Source: Prochlorococcus marinus str. MIT 9107
Lineage (GTDB): Bacteria > Cyanobacteriota > Cyanobacteriia > PCC-6307 > Cyanobiaceae
Reading direction: 5' to 3'
Assembly: GCF_000759855.1 (NCBI RefSeq)
Contig: NZ_JNAI01000009.1
Span: 186,001-250,000, forward strand
Length of the DNA: 64,000 bases
The first letter of the stretch is position 1, and each line of letters opens with the position of its first letter. The notes under the pieces were generated by a model, which was given only the letters and a program-made list of their open reading frames with translations, ran no database searches and had not been told where the DNA came from. The position numbers were made by a program, and so were the translations under genes. Shown in pieces: positions 28,555 to 38,411 of the stretch.

Positions 28555-30697
28555 AATCAACAATTTTTAGAGAGTAATTTCTAATAATACCTAGTAAGTT
28601 TAGTCGGTTTTCTTTTATTTTATTATCATTAGCCATTATTAAGACTCCTTTTTCATTATCGAACAATTCCTCAAGATTTTTGGTATTAATTTCAAATAAA
28701 TTCAAAAGTTTTAAATAATTCCAATTGTTTGTTGAGAAAAGGTTATCTAATTCCTTAATAAATTCAAAGACTTTTAACTCACACTGCTTTTCAAAAAGAT
28801 CTTGATTTATATATCCTTCTATAAAAAAAACATCTGTTTTTATATTCCCATTATTAGCTAGTTTGCTAACTCTTGTAATTATTTTTTGAATTTCATCAAA
28901 AGAACCTTTTTCTTTGTAAACAGCAATAGATTCTATTCGATTCTTTAAATCAATAATATTTAATATTCTTTTCTGAAAACATTTATCAGAATAACAAATT
29001 GCTTTAATTAGTTCTTTATCTATATTTATCTCTTCAAGATGACTGACAATTCTTTGAAATAAGAATTCAATTAAATCCTCAAAAACTTTGTTTTCTATAA
29101 AAGTTAACTTTGGTAATGAAGTTTTCCAAAACTCAATAAGTTCTACAAACAAGTTTTCCAAAGAAAAATCTAGTTCAAAACTCCAAATTATTTTAATCAC
29201 ACCATTTAAATTTCTTCTCAATGCATAGGGATCAGATGATCCGCTTGGACGCTTACCTGAAATAAATATGCTTATTAAGGTTTCAAGTTTATCTGAAATA
29301 GACACTATTGCACCATATTTAGTAGAAGGCAAATCATCTTTATAAGAAGAAGGTAAATAATGTTCAGCTACAGCTAAGCAGACTTCTTCACTATATCCTT
29401 CATATTTAAGATATTTACCGCCCATTATCCCTTGCAACTCTGGAAATTCATAAACTATTTCGCTACATAAATCATTTTTACAATAATTAGCAGCTTCTTT
29501 AAGTTTCTCATCATCTAAATACTGATCATTTAAATTCTTTATAACTTTTGAAGAAATAAACTTAATTCTCTCTACACTCTGGAAAACATTACCCATTCCT
29601 TTTAGATACGAAACAGATTTCAGTTTTTCATTTCTTTCACTTGAAGAAACCTTTTTATCACTTTCTACAAAAAATTTTGCATCAGAAAATCTTGCTTTTA
29701 AGACTTTCTCATTCCCCTTAGCAATAATGTTATTAGATTCTTGAAAACCATTAGAAATTAATAAAAAATTTGTACTAATATTTTCTTCAGAACTTAAATC
29801 TAATTTAGAAAAGGTATTAACTTTTTGTAAGAGAGGTATATACCTTTGATGGCTTTTCATTACCGTTGAGAGCACCTCGACAGGCAAATCAAGAAATTCT
29901 TCATCAAATTTTCCTATAATTAAATTTGGTAATTCAACTAAATCACTTAGTTCATTTAGTAATCCCTCTGAAACATCAGGATTTAAATTAAGGGACTCAG
30001 AGGATTTATTTATCATATTCGTAATTTTTTCTCTTCTTTCTTCCCGTTTTACTAATACTCCATTTTTAGCCATTATTTCAAAATAATTATCAGGACTATT
30101 AATTTCAATAACTTTATCAATAAGCCTATGACTTTTAGATTTATTACCTATTACAACCTTGGGATCACATTCATCTAAAGTGAAATTAAGAATTTCATTA
30201 TTATAGAGAGAGACAAGCCATCTTATAGGTCTTGAAAATTTAAAGTTTCCATTACCCCATTTCATAAAACGGGGGCCTTGTAAACTCTTTATTACTTTGG
30301 GAATTATTAAAGATAATGAAATTCTTGTAGATTCTCCCTTCCGAACTTTTTTCCCAAAAACGAACCCTCCCTTTTCTGTATTTTTTATTTCCAAATCATC
30401 TATATCTATTCCTAAGCTGTTAGCAAACCCCACAGCAGCTTTTGTCGGATTTCCATTGATAAATGCCGAAGATACTTTTGGACCTTTTCTAATTATCATC
30501 TCATCTTCTCCCTGATCAATTAATCCTTCTACAAGTAGTACTATTCTCCTTGGGGTAGATGTACAAGAAATATTTCCGAATTTGATAAGTTTTTTATCAA
30601 ATTCAAATTCTATTAGAGATTTAAATTGATTAAGAACTGAGTGAGAAAATTTTGCTGGCAACTCTTCGGTTCCTATCTCAAGTAAATATTTAGACAA
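28541..30697 (-). CDS. glyS: Glycyl-tRNA synthetase beta subunit
   Basis: 718-residue beta subunit of the alpha2beta2 bacterial glycyl-tRNA synthetase. It opens with LLEIGTEELPAKF, the family signature; TPRRIVLLVEGL, GPKVSSAF, FMKWGNGNFKFSRPIRWLVSL and the SDPYALRRNLNG region (HD-like domain) are all recognisable. The C-terminal anticodon-binding helices are lysine/asparagine rich, reflecting base composition. glyQ (alpha) is not in the window. Divergent from sir, convergent and overlapping with chlP. Confidence 0.95.
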   Translation of the reverse strand: MSKYLLEIGTEELPAKFSHSVLNQFKSLIEFEFDKKLIKFGNISCTSTPRRIVLLVEGLIDQGEDEMIIRKGPKVSSAFINGNPTKAAVGFANSLGIDIDDLEIKNTEKGGFVFGKKVRKGESTRISLSLIIPKVIKSLQGPRFMKWGNGNFKFSRPIRWLVSLYNNEILNFTLDECDPKVVIGNKSKSHRLIDKVIEINSPDNYFEIMAKNGVLVKREERREKITNMINKSSESLNLNPDVSEGLLNELSDLVELPNLIIGKFDEEFLDLPVEVLSTVMKSHQRYIPLLQKVNTFSKLDLSSEENISTNFLLISNGFQESNNIIAKGNEKVLKARFSDAKFFVESDKKVSSSERNEKLKSVSYLKGMGNVFQSVERIKFISSKVIKNLNDQYLDDEKLKEAANYCKNDLCSEIVYEFPELQGIMGGKYLKYEGYSEEVCLAVAEHYLPSSYKDDLPSTKYGAIVSISDKLETLISIFISGKRPSGSSDPYALRRNLNGVIKIIWSFELDFSLENLFVELIEFWKTSLPKLTFIENKVFEDLIEFLFQRIVSHLEEINIDKELIKAICYSDKCFQKRILNIIDLKNRIESIAVYKEKGSFDEIQKIITRVSKLANNGNIKTDVFFIEGYINQDLFEKQCELKVFEFIKELDNLFSTNNWNYLKLLNLFEINTKNLEELFDNEKGVLIMANDNKIKENRLNLLGIIRNYSLKIVDFTLL

Positions 30698-30784
30698 GAA
30701 AAAATTATGACTATTACAACTATAATTTACTACCGGTTAAATAAGCTTTTCGCTAATGTATAAAAAGAGATATGTTTTGGTCCG

Positions 30785-32575
30785 TTGATCAAGGTCGAGA
30801 AAGTTAAAAAGAAAAAAAAGATTACTAATGAAGAGACTGTTTGTCTAGCAAACGGTCTTGAGGTTTCTAAATTTGAGAAGTTCAAGGAATGTAGCGAATT
30901 CCTCAAGGAACCTCTTGCTAGTGAGTTAAAAAATGAAAGTGATCATTTCACAAATGATGCTGTTCAGTTGTTGAAGTTCCATGGAAGTTATCAACAAGAT
31001 AACAGGGAGAATAGAAAACCTGGTAAAGGTAAAGATTGGCAGATGATGCTGAGACTAAGAAGTCCGGGAGGAGAAATACCTGGGAAACTTTTCTTATCTT
31101 TAGATGAATTATCAGACAAGCTAGGTAATGGCACCCTCAGGGCCACAACTAGACAAGCCTTTCAAATGCATGGGATAAGAAAAGATAACTTAAAAGAAGT
31201 TATTCAAACGATCGTTTCATCAATGGGATCAACTTTAGCCGCTTGTGGTGACATAAATAGAAACGTTATGGCTCCAGCTGCGCCTTTCGAAACATCAGAA
31301 TATAAAACAGCCAGAGCTTTAGCTGTTAAAGTTGCTGATCTGTTGACTCCAGTAGCTGGTCAAGGAACTTTTTTAGAGCTTTGGGCTGATGGAGATTTGG
31401 AATACAAAATCAAACCAGATAAAGAAATCCAAGAAAATAGAAAATTACAATTTAATGAACATGTTTTTAGCGGTATAAAAAAAGAACCCCTATATGGCTC
31501 AACTTATCTACCAAGAAAATTTAAATGTGCTGTCACCGTACCAGGTGATAATTCAGTTGATCTTCTTACTAATGATATTGGTATGGTTGCATTCACTTCA
31601 AAAGAAGGGGAGTTCGAGGGGTGCAATTTCTATATTGGAGGAGGTATGGGAAGAACTCACAATAATGAAGAAACATTTGCAAGGATTGCAGATCCACTTG
31701 GTTATGTAGATAAGGATGATACTTATGAGCTAATACAAAGTATTGTTGCTATTCAGAGAGATTATGGTGACCGGAAATCAAGGAAAAACTCAAGGATGAA
31801 GTATCTATTGCATAGGAAAGGTATTAAATGGTTTAAAAAAATACTTCTAGATAAGTATTTCAGAAAAGAAATTAAGCCAATTAGAAAAGAACCAAAGAAC
31901 AAATTAATAGATTATTTAGGTTGGCACGAACAAAATGAAAAATATTGTTTTGTAGGTTTACCTTTGTTATCAGGAAGACTCTCTGGTGAAAAGAAATCCT
32001 TAATAAGAGATATTGTTAAGAAATATAATCTTGATTTAAGACTTACTCCAAATCAAGATATTTTACTTTGCAATATTTCTAATAATCACAAAATTGGTAT
32101 TAAGAAAGCATTATTAAGAATTGGATATGATAATTTAAATGAAATTAATGAAATTCAAAGACACGCTCTTGCCTGTCCTGCACTCCCTCTTTGTGGTTTA
32201 GCCATGACAGAAGCAGAGAGAATCTTACCCAACGTGCTTACAAGAATAGATGATTTAATAAAAAGTTTAAACATCAAGAAATCAATCCTTTTCAGAATGA
32301 CAGGTTGTCCCAATGGATGTACTAGACCGTATATGGCTGAATTAGCACTTGTGGGTAGTGGACAAAATAAATATCAATTATGGTTGGGTGGAAGTAAAAA
32401 CCTTCAAAGATTAGCTAAGCCCTACTTACAAAGAATGGAACTTGATGATTTAGAAAAGACTCTAAAACCTTTATTAATTCGTTGGAAAGAAAGCAATGTA
32501 GAATCAGATTTTGGAGATTTTATAAATACTCAAGATGAAACCTCTATTATGCATTTACTAAATGAAATTCAATAA
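30785..32575 (+). CDS. sir: Ferredoxin-sulfite reductase
   Basis: Six-electron reduction of sulfite to sulfide for cysteine synthesis. 596 residues. The siroheme/4Fe-4S cysteines are in HALACPALPLC (Cx5C) and TGCPNGCTRPY (Cx3C) near residues 461-510; the substrate-binding arginine/lysine regions GTLRATTRQAFQMHGI and GDINRNVMAPAAP fit sulfite rather than nitrite reductase. The start appears to be TTG at 30785: a stop at 30761 precedes it in frame and the next ATG is over 90 codons in. Divergent from glyS, 87-base gap. Confidence 0.9.
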   Translation: MIKVEKVKKKKKITNEETVCLANGLEVSKFEKFKECSEFLKEPLASELKNESDHFTNDAVQLLKFHGSYQQDNRENRKPGKGKDWQMMLRLRSPGGEIPGKLFLSLDELSDKLGNGTLRATTRQAFQMHGIRKDNLKEVIQTIVSSMGSTLAACGDINRNVMAPAAPFETSEYKTARALAVKVADLLTPVAGQGTFLELWADGDLEYKIKPDKEIQENRKLQFNEHVFSGIKKEPLYGSTYLPRKFKCAVTVPGDNSVDLLTNDIGMVAFTSKEGEFEGCNFYIGGGMGRTHNNEETFARIADPLGYVDKDDTYELIQSIVAIQRDYGDRKSRKNSRMKYLLHRKGIKWFKKILLDKYFRKEIKPIRKEPKNKLIDYLGWHEQNEKYCFVGLPLLSGRLSGEKKSLIRDIVKKYNLDLRLTPNQDILLCNISNNHKIGIKKALLRIGYDNLNEINEIQRHALACPALPLCGLAMTEAERILPNVLTRIDDLIKSLNIKKSILFRMTGCPNGCTRPYMAELALVGSGQNKYQLWLGGSKNLQRLAKPYLQRMELDDLEKTLKPLLIRWKESNVESDFGDFINTQDETSIMHLLNEIQ

Positions 32576-32578
32576 AAT

Positions 32579-33262
32579 TTAGATTTTCCCATAGAGGGCA
32601 TTTTCTTTTTTATTTCTCCAGGCCCATAATTGATCTCCATAACTAAAATGCCACCATTCATTTGGATGTTGAGCAAACCCAAAATTAGACATAACTTCTC
32701 TCAATAAATTTCTTCTACTATTCCAAATAATTGATTCTTCGTTATTAAGGTTTTTATAAAAATCAGGAATTGAAGAATCATCCATTTGATCAACTTCACT
32801 TCCCATTTCAACAAGATTTCCATATTTATCAGATAAACAGACATCTAATGCTCCTCCAGTTGAATGAGGGGGAGGACTCATAGAGTCGAAAGAGGGATAT
32901 GCCCAAAATTTTTCAACTTTTTTTATAATTGAAGGATAAGATTTCATATTTTTTGTAGATCCATCAATATCTAATTTTTCGCATTCTATAAAGAATGCTC
33001 TTTTAAACATGAATTCTTGGACTTCTAAAGGTCTCCAACTGTCATAGATTAAAAGTTGAAAACCATACTTTGATATCAGATGATCATTTGCTTTAACTAA
33101 CCTATTTACTACCTCTTTTCTTAATTTCCAAAGAGAAGTTTTGTCTCCATAAGGTGCTCCTAGACAAGAGTAAGGGTGCGGATCAAAAAAGTTAAAATAG
33201 CTAGGTATAGATATTAATTTATCTCCATTCTCTTTAATTGGTATTTTATTCCAAACTTTCAA
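32579..33262 (-). CDS. D-alanyl-D-alanine dipeptidase (VanX/DdpX-like, M15D)
   Basis: 227 residues. Zinc motif PPHSTGGALDV (HSxGxAxD) near residue 130, YDSWRPLEVQ near residue 74, and the C-terminal EWWHFSYGD with catalytic Glu and metal His. This is the dipeptidase branch of M15; in non-resistant bacteria such enzymes recycle D-Ala-D-Ala from cell-wall turnover. No signal peptide seen, so cytoplasmic. Convergent with sir, 3 bases apart. Confidence 0.87.
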   Translation of the reverse strand: MKVWNKIPIKENGDKLISIPSYFNFFDPHPYSCLGAPYGDKTSLWKLRKEVVNRLVKANDHLISKYGFQLLIYDSWRPLEVQEFMFKRAFFIECEKLDIDGSTKNMKSYPSIIKKVEKFWAYPSFDSMSPPPHSTGGALDVCLSDKYGNLVEMGSEVDQMDDSSIPDFYKNLNNEESIIWNSRRNLLREVMSNFGFAQHPNEWWHFSYGDQLWAWRNKKENALYGKI

Positions 33263-33319
33263 TTAAAATTTGCAATTAATATATATTTGCATATATTAAA
33301 AAAATGACAATAATAATAT

Positions 33320-35776
33320 TCAATTCAAGAAATCATGAATGAATTTATTATCACAATTATCAATTAGTATATTCCTTAAAACTATATTTTCTTTTAAATC
33401 AGGGTCATTCCTAATAACCTTAATAGCCTCTTCTCTTGCCATTTCAATAAGAAATTTATTGTTTGGTAAATTGTCCAATACAAAATCAGGCAATCCTGAT
33501 TGTCTATATCCTAAAATCTGACCTGGCCCTCTTAGCTCCAAGTCTTTTTCAGCAATATAAAAACCATCATTAGATTTTTGCAAAACACCTAGTCTTTTAT
33601 TTTCTAATCCATTTATATCCGAGCTTACTAAATAACAAAAAGATTTAGTTGATCCCCTACCAACTCTTCCCCTTAATTGATGAAGCTGAGACAACCCAAA
33701 TCTTTCTGAATTATAAATAACCATAATAGAGGCATTGGGCACATCAATTCCAACTTCAATTACAGTAGTTGAAACCAATACATTAATTTCGTTTTTCAAA
33801 AAGGAATTTATCACTTCGTTCTTCTCTTGTGAATTTAATTTTCCATGCAATAATCCAACTTTTTTCTTAAAAAAGACCTCTTCTGATAAATATTTAAATA
33901 TTTTCTTTGCAGAATTTAAATTCATTTTTTCTGAATCTTCTATAAGTGGCAAAATCACATAAGCTTGTCTGCCCTTAGTGATCTCACCTTCAATAATTTC
34001 AAACAAGTCAGTCAACTCATCTTCTGAAATTATTTTTGTAGTTATTGGAACTCTTCCTGGAGGAAGTTCTGTAATTTGGCTCACATCTAAATCTCCATAA
34101 ATAGAAAGTGCAAGAGTTCTTGGAATTGGAGTTGCTGTCATCGATAATAAGTTAGTATTATCACCTTTATTAAGTAATCTATTTCTTTGAGTGACACCAA
34201 ACCTATGTTGTTCATCAATTACTACCATCCCTAATGAATTAAAAATTACTTTATCTTCAAATAATGCATGAGTTCCTACAAGAATATCAACTTGTCCATT
34301 GTTCAAATTAGAGAGAATTTCTCTTCTCTTCCTTTGAGGAGTATTACCTGTAAGAAGCTCCACAGAAACTAAAAGTGGGTTCAAATACTTTAATAAATTT
34401 TTATAGTGTTGTTCTGCTAGTACTTCAGTTGGAGCCATAAAAGCACCTTGTGAATTTTTTTCAATAACAATTAAAAGAGATGCTATTGCAATTATTGTTT
34501 TTCCGCTCCCCACATCTCCCTGAAGCAATCTCGACATTGGCACGGGAGTTAATAAATCATTCTTTATTTCTTCTAAAACCTTGACTTGAGATTTGGTTAA
34601 TTCAAAAGGGAAAGAATTTAAAAATTCTTTTAGTAAGGATTTTTTTTGAGGTAATTCTTTAGCTAGTATATTTTGATTTGCCTTTTTCTTTCTAAGTAGA
34701 AACTTTATTTGCAGCAAAAACAATTCATCAAAAACCAAACGTTTTTTTGACTTAATAAGAGCCTCTTGAGTTGGTGGCAAATGAATATTAATTAAAGACT
34801 CTCCTTTAGATAATAAAGATAATGAATCAAGTTGCTTTTGGTTTAAAATTTCTGGATATTGCTTTGCATAAATTAAGACCTTTTTCATGAGTTTTATAAA
34901 ACTCATATTCGATAATTCCTCAGCTAATGAATACAAGGGTAATATTCTTCCTGAGAAATTCAAATTATCATTATTATATTTAAGAATCTCAATCTGCGGA
35001 TCTGCAAAAGTTTTGCCATAGTTTGTCATTTTAACCTTACCAGATATTGCTAATTTAGTTCCGGGCGTATATATAGATTTTTGGGAAGAGAAGAAGGAAT
35101 AAGATCTAAATTTCTTCCCTAAAAAAAATTTTGTAACCTTTATTGAAGAAGTATCATCAGAAACAACAAAATTCATTATCGATAAATTGCTATTCTTTTT
35201 ACTCTTATAAATATAAAATCTTTTAATACTGGCGAGGCAGGTATATAAATTATCAGGTTTTAAATTTATTATCTTAACTCTATTTGTATAGTCTAAATAT
35301 GTTCGAGGAAAATAATTGATTAGATCTTTTATATTAAAAATACCTAATTCATTTAGCTTATTTTTATAAACTTTGCCAACATTTTTTATTAATAAAATAT
35401 CTGAATCAAGAGACAAACCTGAATCAATTTTATTCAAAAAACCTTTATTAGAATAATTATAAGAATTTTTTATTTCTAAATTTTTACCAAGTTTATAGAG
35501 AACTTTTCTAGTATCTATAATTAATTTTTTTCTTTGATTAAAATCTAATTTATTATATTCATTATATTTTTTTGAAAATTCATTAAATTTCCGCAAATAT
35601 TCGTCTGCGAGATTTAAGTTCTCCAATCTTAAAAATGATTCATATAAATAATCATTAAAATATTTTTTTCTACCTAAAGTATTAATAAAATTACTTTCCG
35701 TTTCAATGGTTAAGGACTTCTGAAGAGGCCTTATCCAATCCTTAATTAATTTAATATAGTTCTCATTAATAGTCAC
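33320..35776 (-). CDS. recG: ATP-dependent DNA helicase RecG
   Basis: 818-residue branched-DNA helicase that regresses stalled forks and processes Holliday junctions. The wedge/OB domain covers about residues 150-280; helicase motifs are GDVGSGKT (I), MAPTEVLAEQH (Ia), DEQHRFGV (II), SMTATPIPRTLAL (III), and VSTTVIEVGIDVPNA and QLHQLRGRVGRG (V-VI). About 120 N-terminal residues precede the wedge domain, the extension seen in cyanobacterial and plant RecG. Ends 57 bases before the dipeptidase gene begins. Confidence 0.95.
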   Translation of the reverse strand: MTINENYIKLIKDWIRPLQKSLTIETESNFINTLGRKKYFNDYLYESFLRLENLNLADEYLRKFNEFSKKYNEYNKLDFNQRKKLIIDTRKVLYKLGKNLEIKNSYNYSNKGFLNKIDSGLSLDSDILLIKNVGKVYKNKLNELGIFNIKDLINYFPRTYLDYTNRVKIINLKPDNLYTCLASIKRFYIYKSKKNSNLSIMNFVVSDDTSSIKVTKFFLGKKFRSYSFFSSQKSIYTPGTKLAISGKVKMTNYGKTFADPQIEILKYNNDNLNFSGRILPLYSLAEELSNMSFIKLMKKVLIYAKQYPEILNQKQLDSLSLLSKGESLINIHLPPTQEALIKSKKRLVFDELFLLQIKFLLRKKKANQNILAKELPQKKSLLKEFLNSFPFELTKSQVKVLEEIKNDLLTPVPMSRLLQGDVGSGKTIIAIASLLIVIEKNSQGAFMAPTEVLAEQHYKNLLKYLNPLLVSVELLTGNTPQRKRREILSNLNNGQVDILVGTHALFEDKVIFNSLGMVVIDEQHRFGVTQRNRLLNKGDNTNLLSMTATPIPRTLALSIYGDLDVSQITELPPGRVPITTKIISEDELTDLFEIIEGEITKGRQAYVILPLIEDSEKMNLNSAKKIFKYLSEEVFFKKKVGLLHGKLNSQEKNEVINSFLKNEINVLVSTTVIEVGIDVPNASIMVIYNSERFGLSQLHQLRGRVGRGSTKSFCYLVSSDINGLENKRLGVLQKSNDGFYIAEKDLELRGPGQILGYRQSGLPDFVLDNLPNNKFLIEMAREEAIKVIRNDPDLKENIVLRNILIDNCDNKFIHDFLN

Positions 35777-35797
35777 ATCTGGGGTAAAAATTATTTT

Positions 35798-36874
35798 TCA
35801 ACGTATCTTATTCAAAGAAATTTCTTTTTGCCTCCAGTATCTTTCTTTTTTAATCAAACGCTGAAATTGATTTTTTAGCTCATTTATTTTATTCCTTTGG
35901 ATAGAAAGATTTAAATTTTTGAATTCCAACTCAACAGTAGATATATTAATAAAAATAACACTCGGAAAATTATCTTCATTTGGTAATGAATGATTTATAT
36001 TGAATTCGAAATTAATAACAAAAGGATGTGGATGTTTAATCATCAAATTTTTGCCTACTAAATACTTAAATGAATCTTGAGATATCATCTTTTTTATTAG
36101 ATTCGCCTTAAATAATTCTTGATTAATCTTGTACGAAAGATTCAATAGTAAATTTTCCAATGAATTTTCAATTAAATCAAAGTTTTCTAGACTATCATGA
36201 TAAGGAGAAATATCCATTTGATTAATATTTTTGTTTTCATAATGTCTTGTTTTTTCAAACTTAACTTCTTCTATTAATTCGAGTAAAGAGGAAATAAATT
36301 TTTTTTCTAAACCTATATTTCCAATAATATGATTATTTGATAAATAATTAATATAATGTTTATTATCTAAATCAAGAGATCCAAATTTCTCATAATTTTC
36401 AGCTTGATAATATTCAGAAGTATTGGAAATATCTTCACTAACCTGAAATTCGAGCTGGTCTTCAAATTGAAAAATCTCTTCGAATTGAAATTTTTCTTTT
36501 TGAAGATCTTTTGATTCTGAGTAACTTTCTAAACTATTAAAATTAATCTTCTGATTTATATTTTTTTCAATTTTTTTTATTTTTAATTGTTCTACTGTTA
36601 TTAAAGGCAAAACCGAATAAATGAGTTTATTTATTCTTTTTTCAAAGAAACAAAGAAATTCTTTTTTATTTAAAAAAATATTTTCAGTTGATGTATCAAT
36701 ATGTAGTTGATTTAGCCCTTTTTCTGCTGAGATAGATAGTAGATCTCTTACTAGATCGAGGTAAAATTCATATTCCCTATAAATATCACAAATCAATCTG
36801 CTTTTTTGTATCTCTGCTCTCTCTAATTGAGCGTTTACTCTATCTATTTCTATACAACTATTAATATTATTCAA
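35798..36874 (-). CDS. Unknown 358-residue protein between tsf and recG
   Basis: No domain recognised. Residues 10-55 form a long charged helix (VNAQLERAEIQKSRL...), the middle (about 110-190) is very acidic with repeated QFE/ED segments and low complexity, and the C-terminal 140 residues look like an alpha/beta domain (HPHPFVINFEF, FPSVIFINIS, VELEFKNLN) ending in a basic helix. No signal or membrane segment. It starts 4 bases after tsf ends, so is expressed with rpsB-tsf or at least downstream of it, and precedes recG by 21 bases. Function unknown. Confidence 0.75.
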   Translation of the reverse strand: MNNINSCIEIDRVNAQLERAEIQKSRLICDIYREYEFYLDLVRDLLSISAEKGLNQLHIDTSTENIFLNKKEFLCFFEKRINKLIYSVLPLITVEQLKIKKIEKNINQKINFNSLESYSESKDLQKEKFQFEEIFQFEDQLEFQVSEDISNTSEYYQAENYEKFGSLDLDNKHYINYLSNNHIIGNIGLEKKFISSLLELIEEVKFEKTRHYENKNINQMDISPYHDSLENFDLIENSLENLLLNLSYKINQELFKANLIKKMISQDSFKYLVGKNLMIKHPHPFVINFEFNINHSLPNEDNFPSVIFINISTVELEFKNLNLSIQRNKINELKNQFQRLIKKERYWRQKEISLNKIR

Positions 36875-36878
36875 ATTA

Positions 36879-37535
36879 CTAGTTTGATTTCATTGATGCA
36901 ACTTCCTCAGCAAAGTCCATCTGATTTTTTTCTATACCTTCACCCAGGGTATATCTTGTAAAGCGTCTTACTTTGATATTTTCTCCAATTTTTGCAGCTG
37001 ATTGTTTTACCAGATCCTCTACCGTAAGAGAACTATCTTTGATATAAGGTTGAGAAAGTAAAACCAACTCATTTAGTCTTTTCGCTATCCTCCCTTCAAC
37101 TATTTTTTCTTTAATTTGTTCTGGTTTTCCTGATAAATCATCTCTCCCCATTTCAATCTGCTTTTCTTTTTCCACAACATCTTTTGGTATTTCATCAATT
37201 GACACGTACTCAACATTTGGACAAGCGGCTACCTGCATTGAGACATCTTTCAACAGAGATTGAAATATATCGCCCCTAGCGACAAAATCAGTTTCACAAT
37301 TTAACTCTAAGAGAACTCCAACTCTTGATCCCGTGTGTATGTAACTTCCAATAGAGCCTTCAGCAGCAACTCTTCCAGATTTCTTTTCAGCACTAGCTAT
37401 ACCTTTCTTTCTCAACCACTCCAAAGCTTTTTCGACATTTCCGTCAGTTTCATTTAGTGCTTTTTTGCAATCCATCATTCCGGCACCGGTCTTATCTCTA
37501 AGATCTTTTACGAGTTTTGCTGTAATGTTTCCCAT
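36879..37535 (-). CDS. tsf: Elongation factor Ts
   Basis: Nucleotide-exchange factor for EF-Tu. 218 residues: the N-terminal UBA-like domain with [18 protein letters not shown], then [15 protein letters not shown] of the core subdomain that contacts EF-Tu, and a C-terminal helical region. This is the short single-core form typical of cyanobacteria. It lies 43 bases downstream of rpsB, the conserved rpsB-tsf operon, and so would be subject to any control at the rpsB leader. Confidence 0.95.
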   Translation of the reverse strand: MGNITAKLVKDLRDKTGAGMMDCKKALNETDGNVEKALEWLRKKGIASAEKKSGRVAAEGSIGSYIHTGSRVGVLLELNCETDFVARGDIFQSLLKDVSMQVAACPNVEYVSIDEIPKDVVEKEKQIEMGRDDLSGKPEQIKEKIVEGRIAKRLNELVLLSQPYIKDSSLTVEDLVKQSAAKIGENIKVRRFTRYTLGEGIEKNQMDFAEEVASMKSN

Positions 37536-37578
37536 TTAAGTAATAAAAAATAGTAATTAGTAAGTTTTAAATTAGAAT

Positions 37579-38283
37579 TTAATTTTTTCTTTCGGCATTA
37601 GATCCCTTTCTGCCCTCATTTATAGCATCTGCAAGTCTTCCTAAAATAAGTTGAACAGATCTAACTGCATCATCGTTACATGGAATTGGAACTTCGCATA
37701 AATCAGGATCACAGTTAGTATCCAACATTGATACTAATGAGATATCTAATTTCCTAGCTTCTAAAACCGCATTAGATTCTCTTCTCTGATCAACCAAAAC
37801 TACTACGTCTGGCAATCTTCTCATACCCTTAAGTCCACCCAAGTATTTTTGTAATCTTTCGAGTTCTCTCCTTAGAACTGCAGCTTCTTTTTTAGGCCTC
37901 ATTGCTATTGAACCACTACTTTCCATCCTTTCTAGTTCTTTCAATCTTTCAATCCTAGCTTTCATTGTTGTCCAGTTTGTCAACATACCTCCAAGCCATC
38001 TTTGATTTACATATGCAGCTCCACAACGAGTAGCTTCCTGGGCAACTACATCTGATGCTTGTTTTTTTGTTCCGACAAATAAGAATCGTTTACCACTTTT
38101 AGCTGCGTTCCTTGTCCATTTATATGCATTATTCATACATAATGCTGTCTTTACAAGATCAATAATATGCACTCCATTTCTCGCGCAATATATATATTTA
38201 GACATTTTGGGATTCCAACGTCTAGTTTGGTGCCCAAAATGAGCACCAGCTTCCATCATTTCAGATAGTGATACAACAGCCAT
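37579..38283 (-). CDS. rpsB: 30S ribosomal protein S2
   Basis: 234-residue S2. The N-terminal [55 protein letters not shown] and the C-terminal [14 protein letters not shown] blocks are standard. S2 is the last protein to assemble on the 30S and is an autoregulator of rpsB-tsf in Escherichia coli. Here the leader contains an interleaved pair of inverted repeats (38295-38358) suggesting the same kind of control. Confidence 0.97.
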   Translation of the reverse strand: MAVVSLSEMMEAGAHFGHQTRRWNPKMSKYIYCARNGVHIIDLVKTALCMNNAYKWTRNAAKSGKRFLFVGTKKQASDVVAQEATRCGAAYVNQRWLGGMLTNWTTMKARIERLKELERMESSGSIAMRPKKEAAVLRRELERLQKYLGGLKGMRRLPDVVVLVDQRRESNAVLEARKLDISLVSMLDTNCDPDLCEVPIPCNDDAVRSVQLILGRLADAINEGRKGSNAERKN

Positions 38284-38294
38284 AATTTAAAAGG

Positions 38295-38358
38295 GTTTCG
38301 GGTTAGCCTCCATCTGACGGGGAAGTAGTATTAATAAATCACCCGAAACTGTCAGATG
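38295..38358 (-). promoter_or_regulatory. Candidate H-type pseudoknot in the rpsB leader
   Basis: Read on the minus strand, 5' to 3': CATCTGAC (38358-38351), GTTTCGGGT (38349-38341), a 22-base loop, GTCAGATG (38318-38311), a 7-base spacer GAGGCTA, then ACCCGAAAC (38303-38295). The first and third elements pair perfectly (8 bp), the second and fourth pair perfectly (9 bp), in the order A-B-A'-B', which is a pseudoknot and not nested hairpins. It ends 11 bases before the rpsB ATG (38283) and the A'/spacer contains GGAGG (38311-38307). Position and form suggest translational feedback by S2. Confidence 0.7.
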
Positions 38359-38377
38359 TGTGGATTTAATTTAAAAT

Positions 38378-38383
38378 ATTGTA
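38378..38383 (-). promoter_or_regulatory. Possible -10 box of the rpsB promoter
   Basis: TACAAT on the minus strand, about 20 bases upstream of the first pseudoknot element. A start site near 38371 would give a leader of roughly 88 bases that contains the whole candidate structure. No convincing -35 is visible 17 bases upstream. Confidence 0.35.
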
Positions 38384-38411
38384 GCAAGTGATGAGTATTT
38401 CTAAAAGCTTT

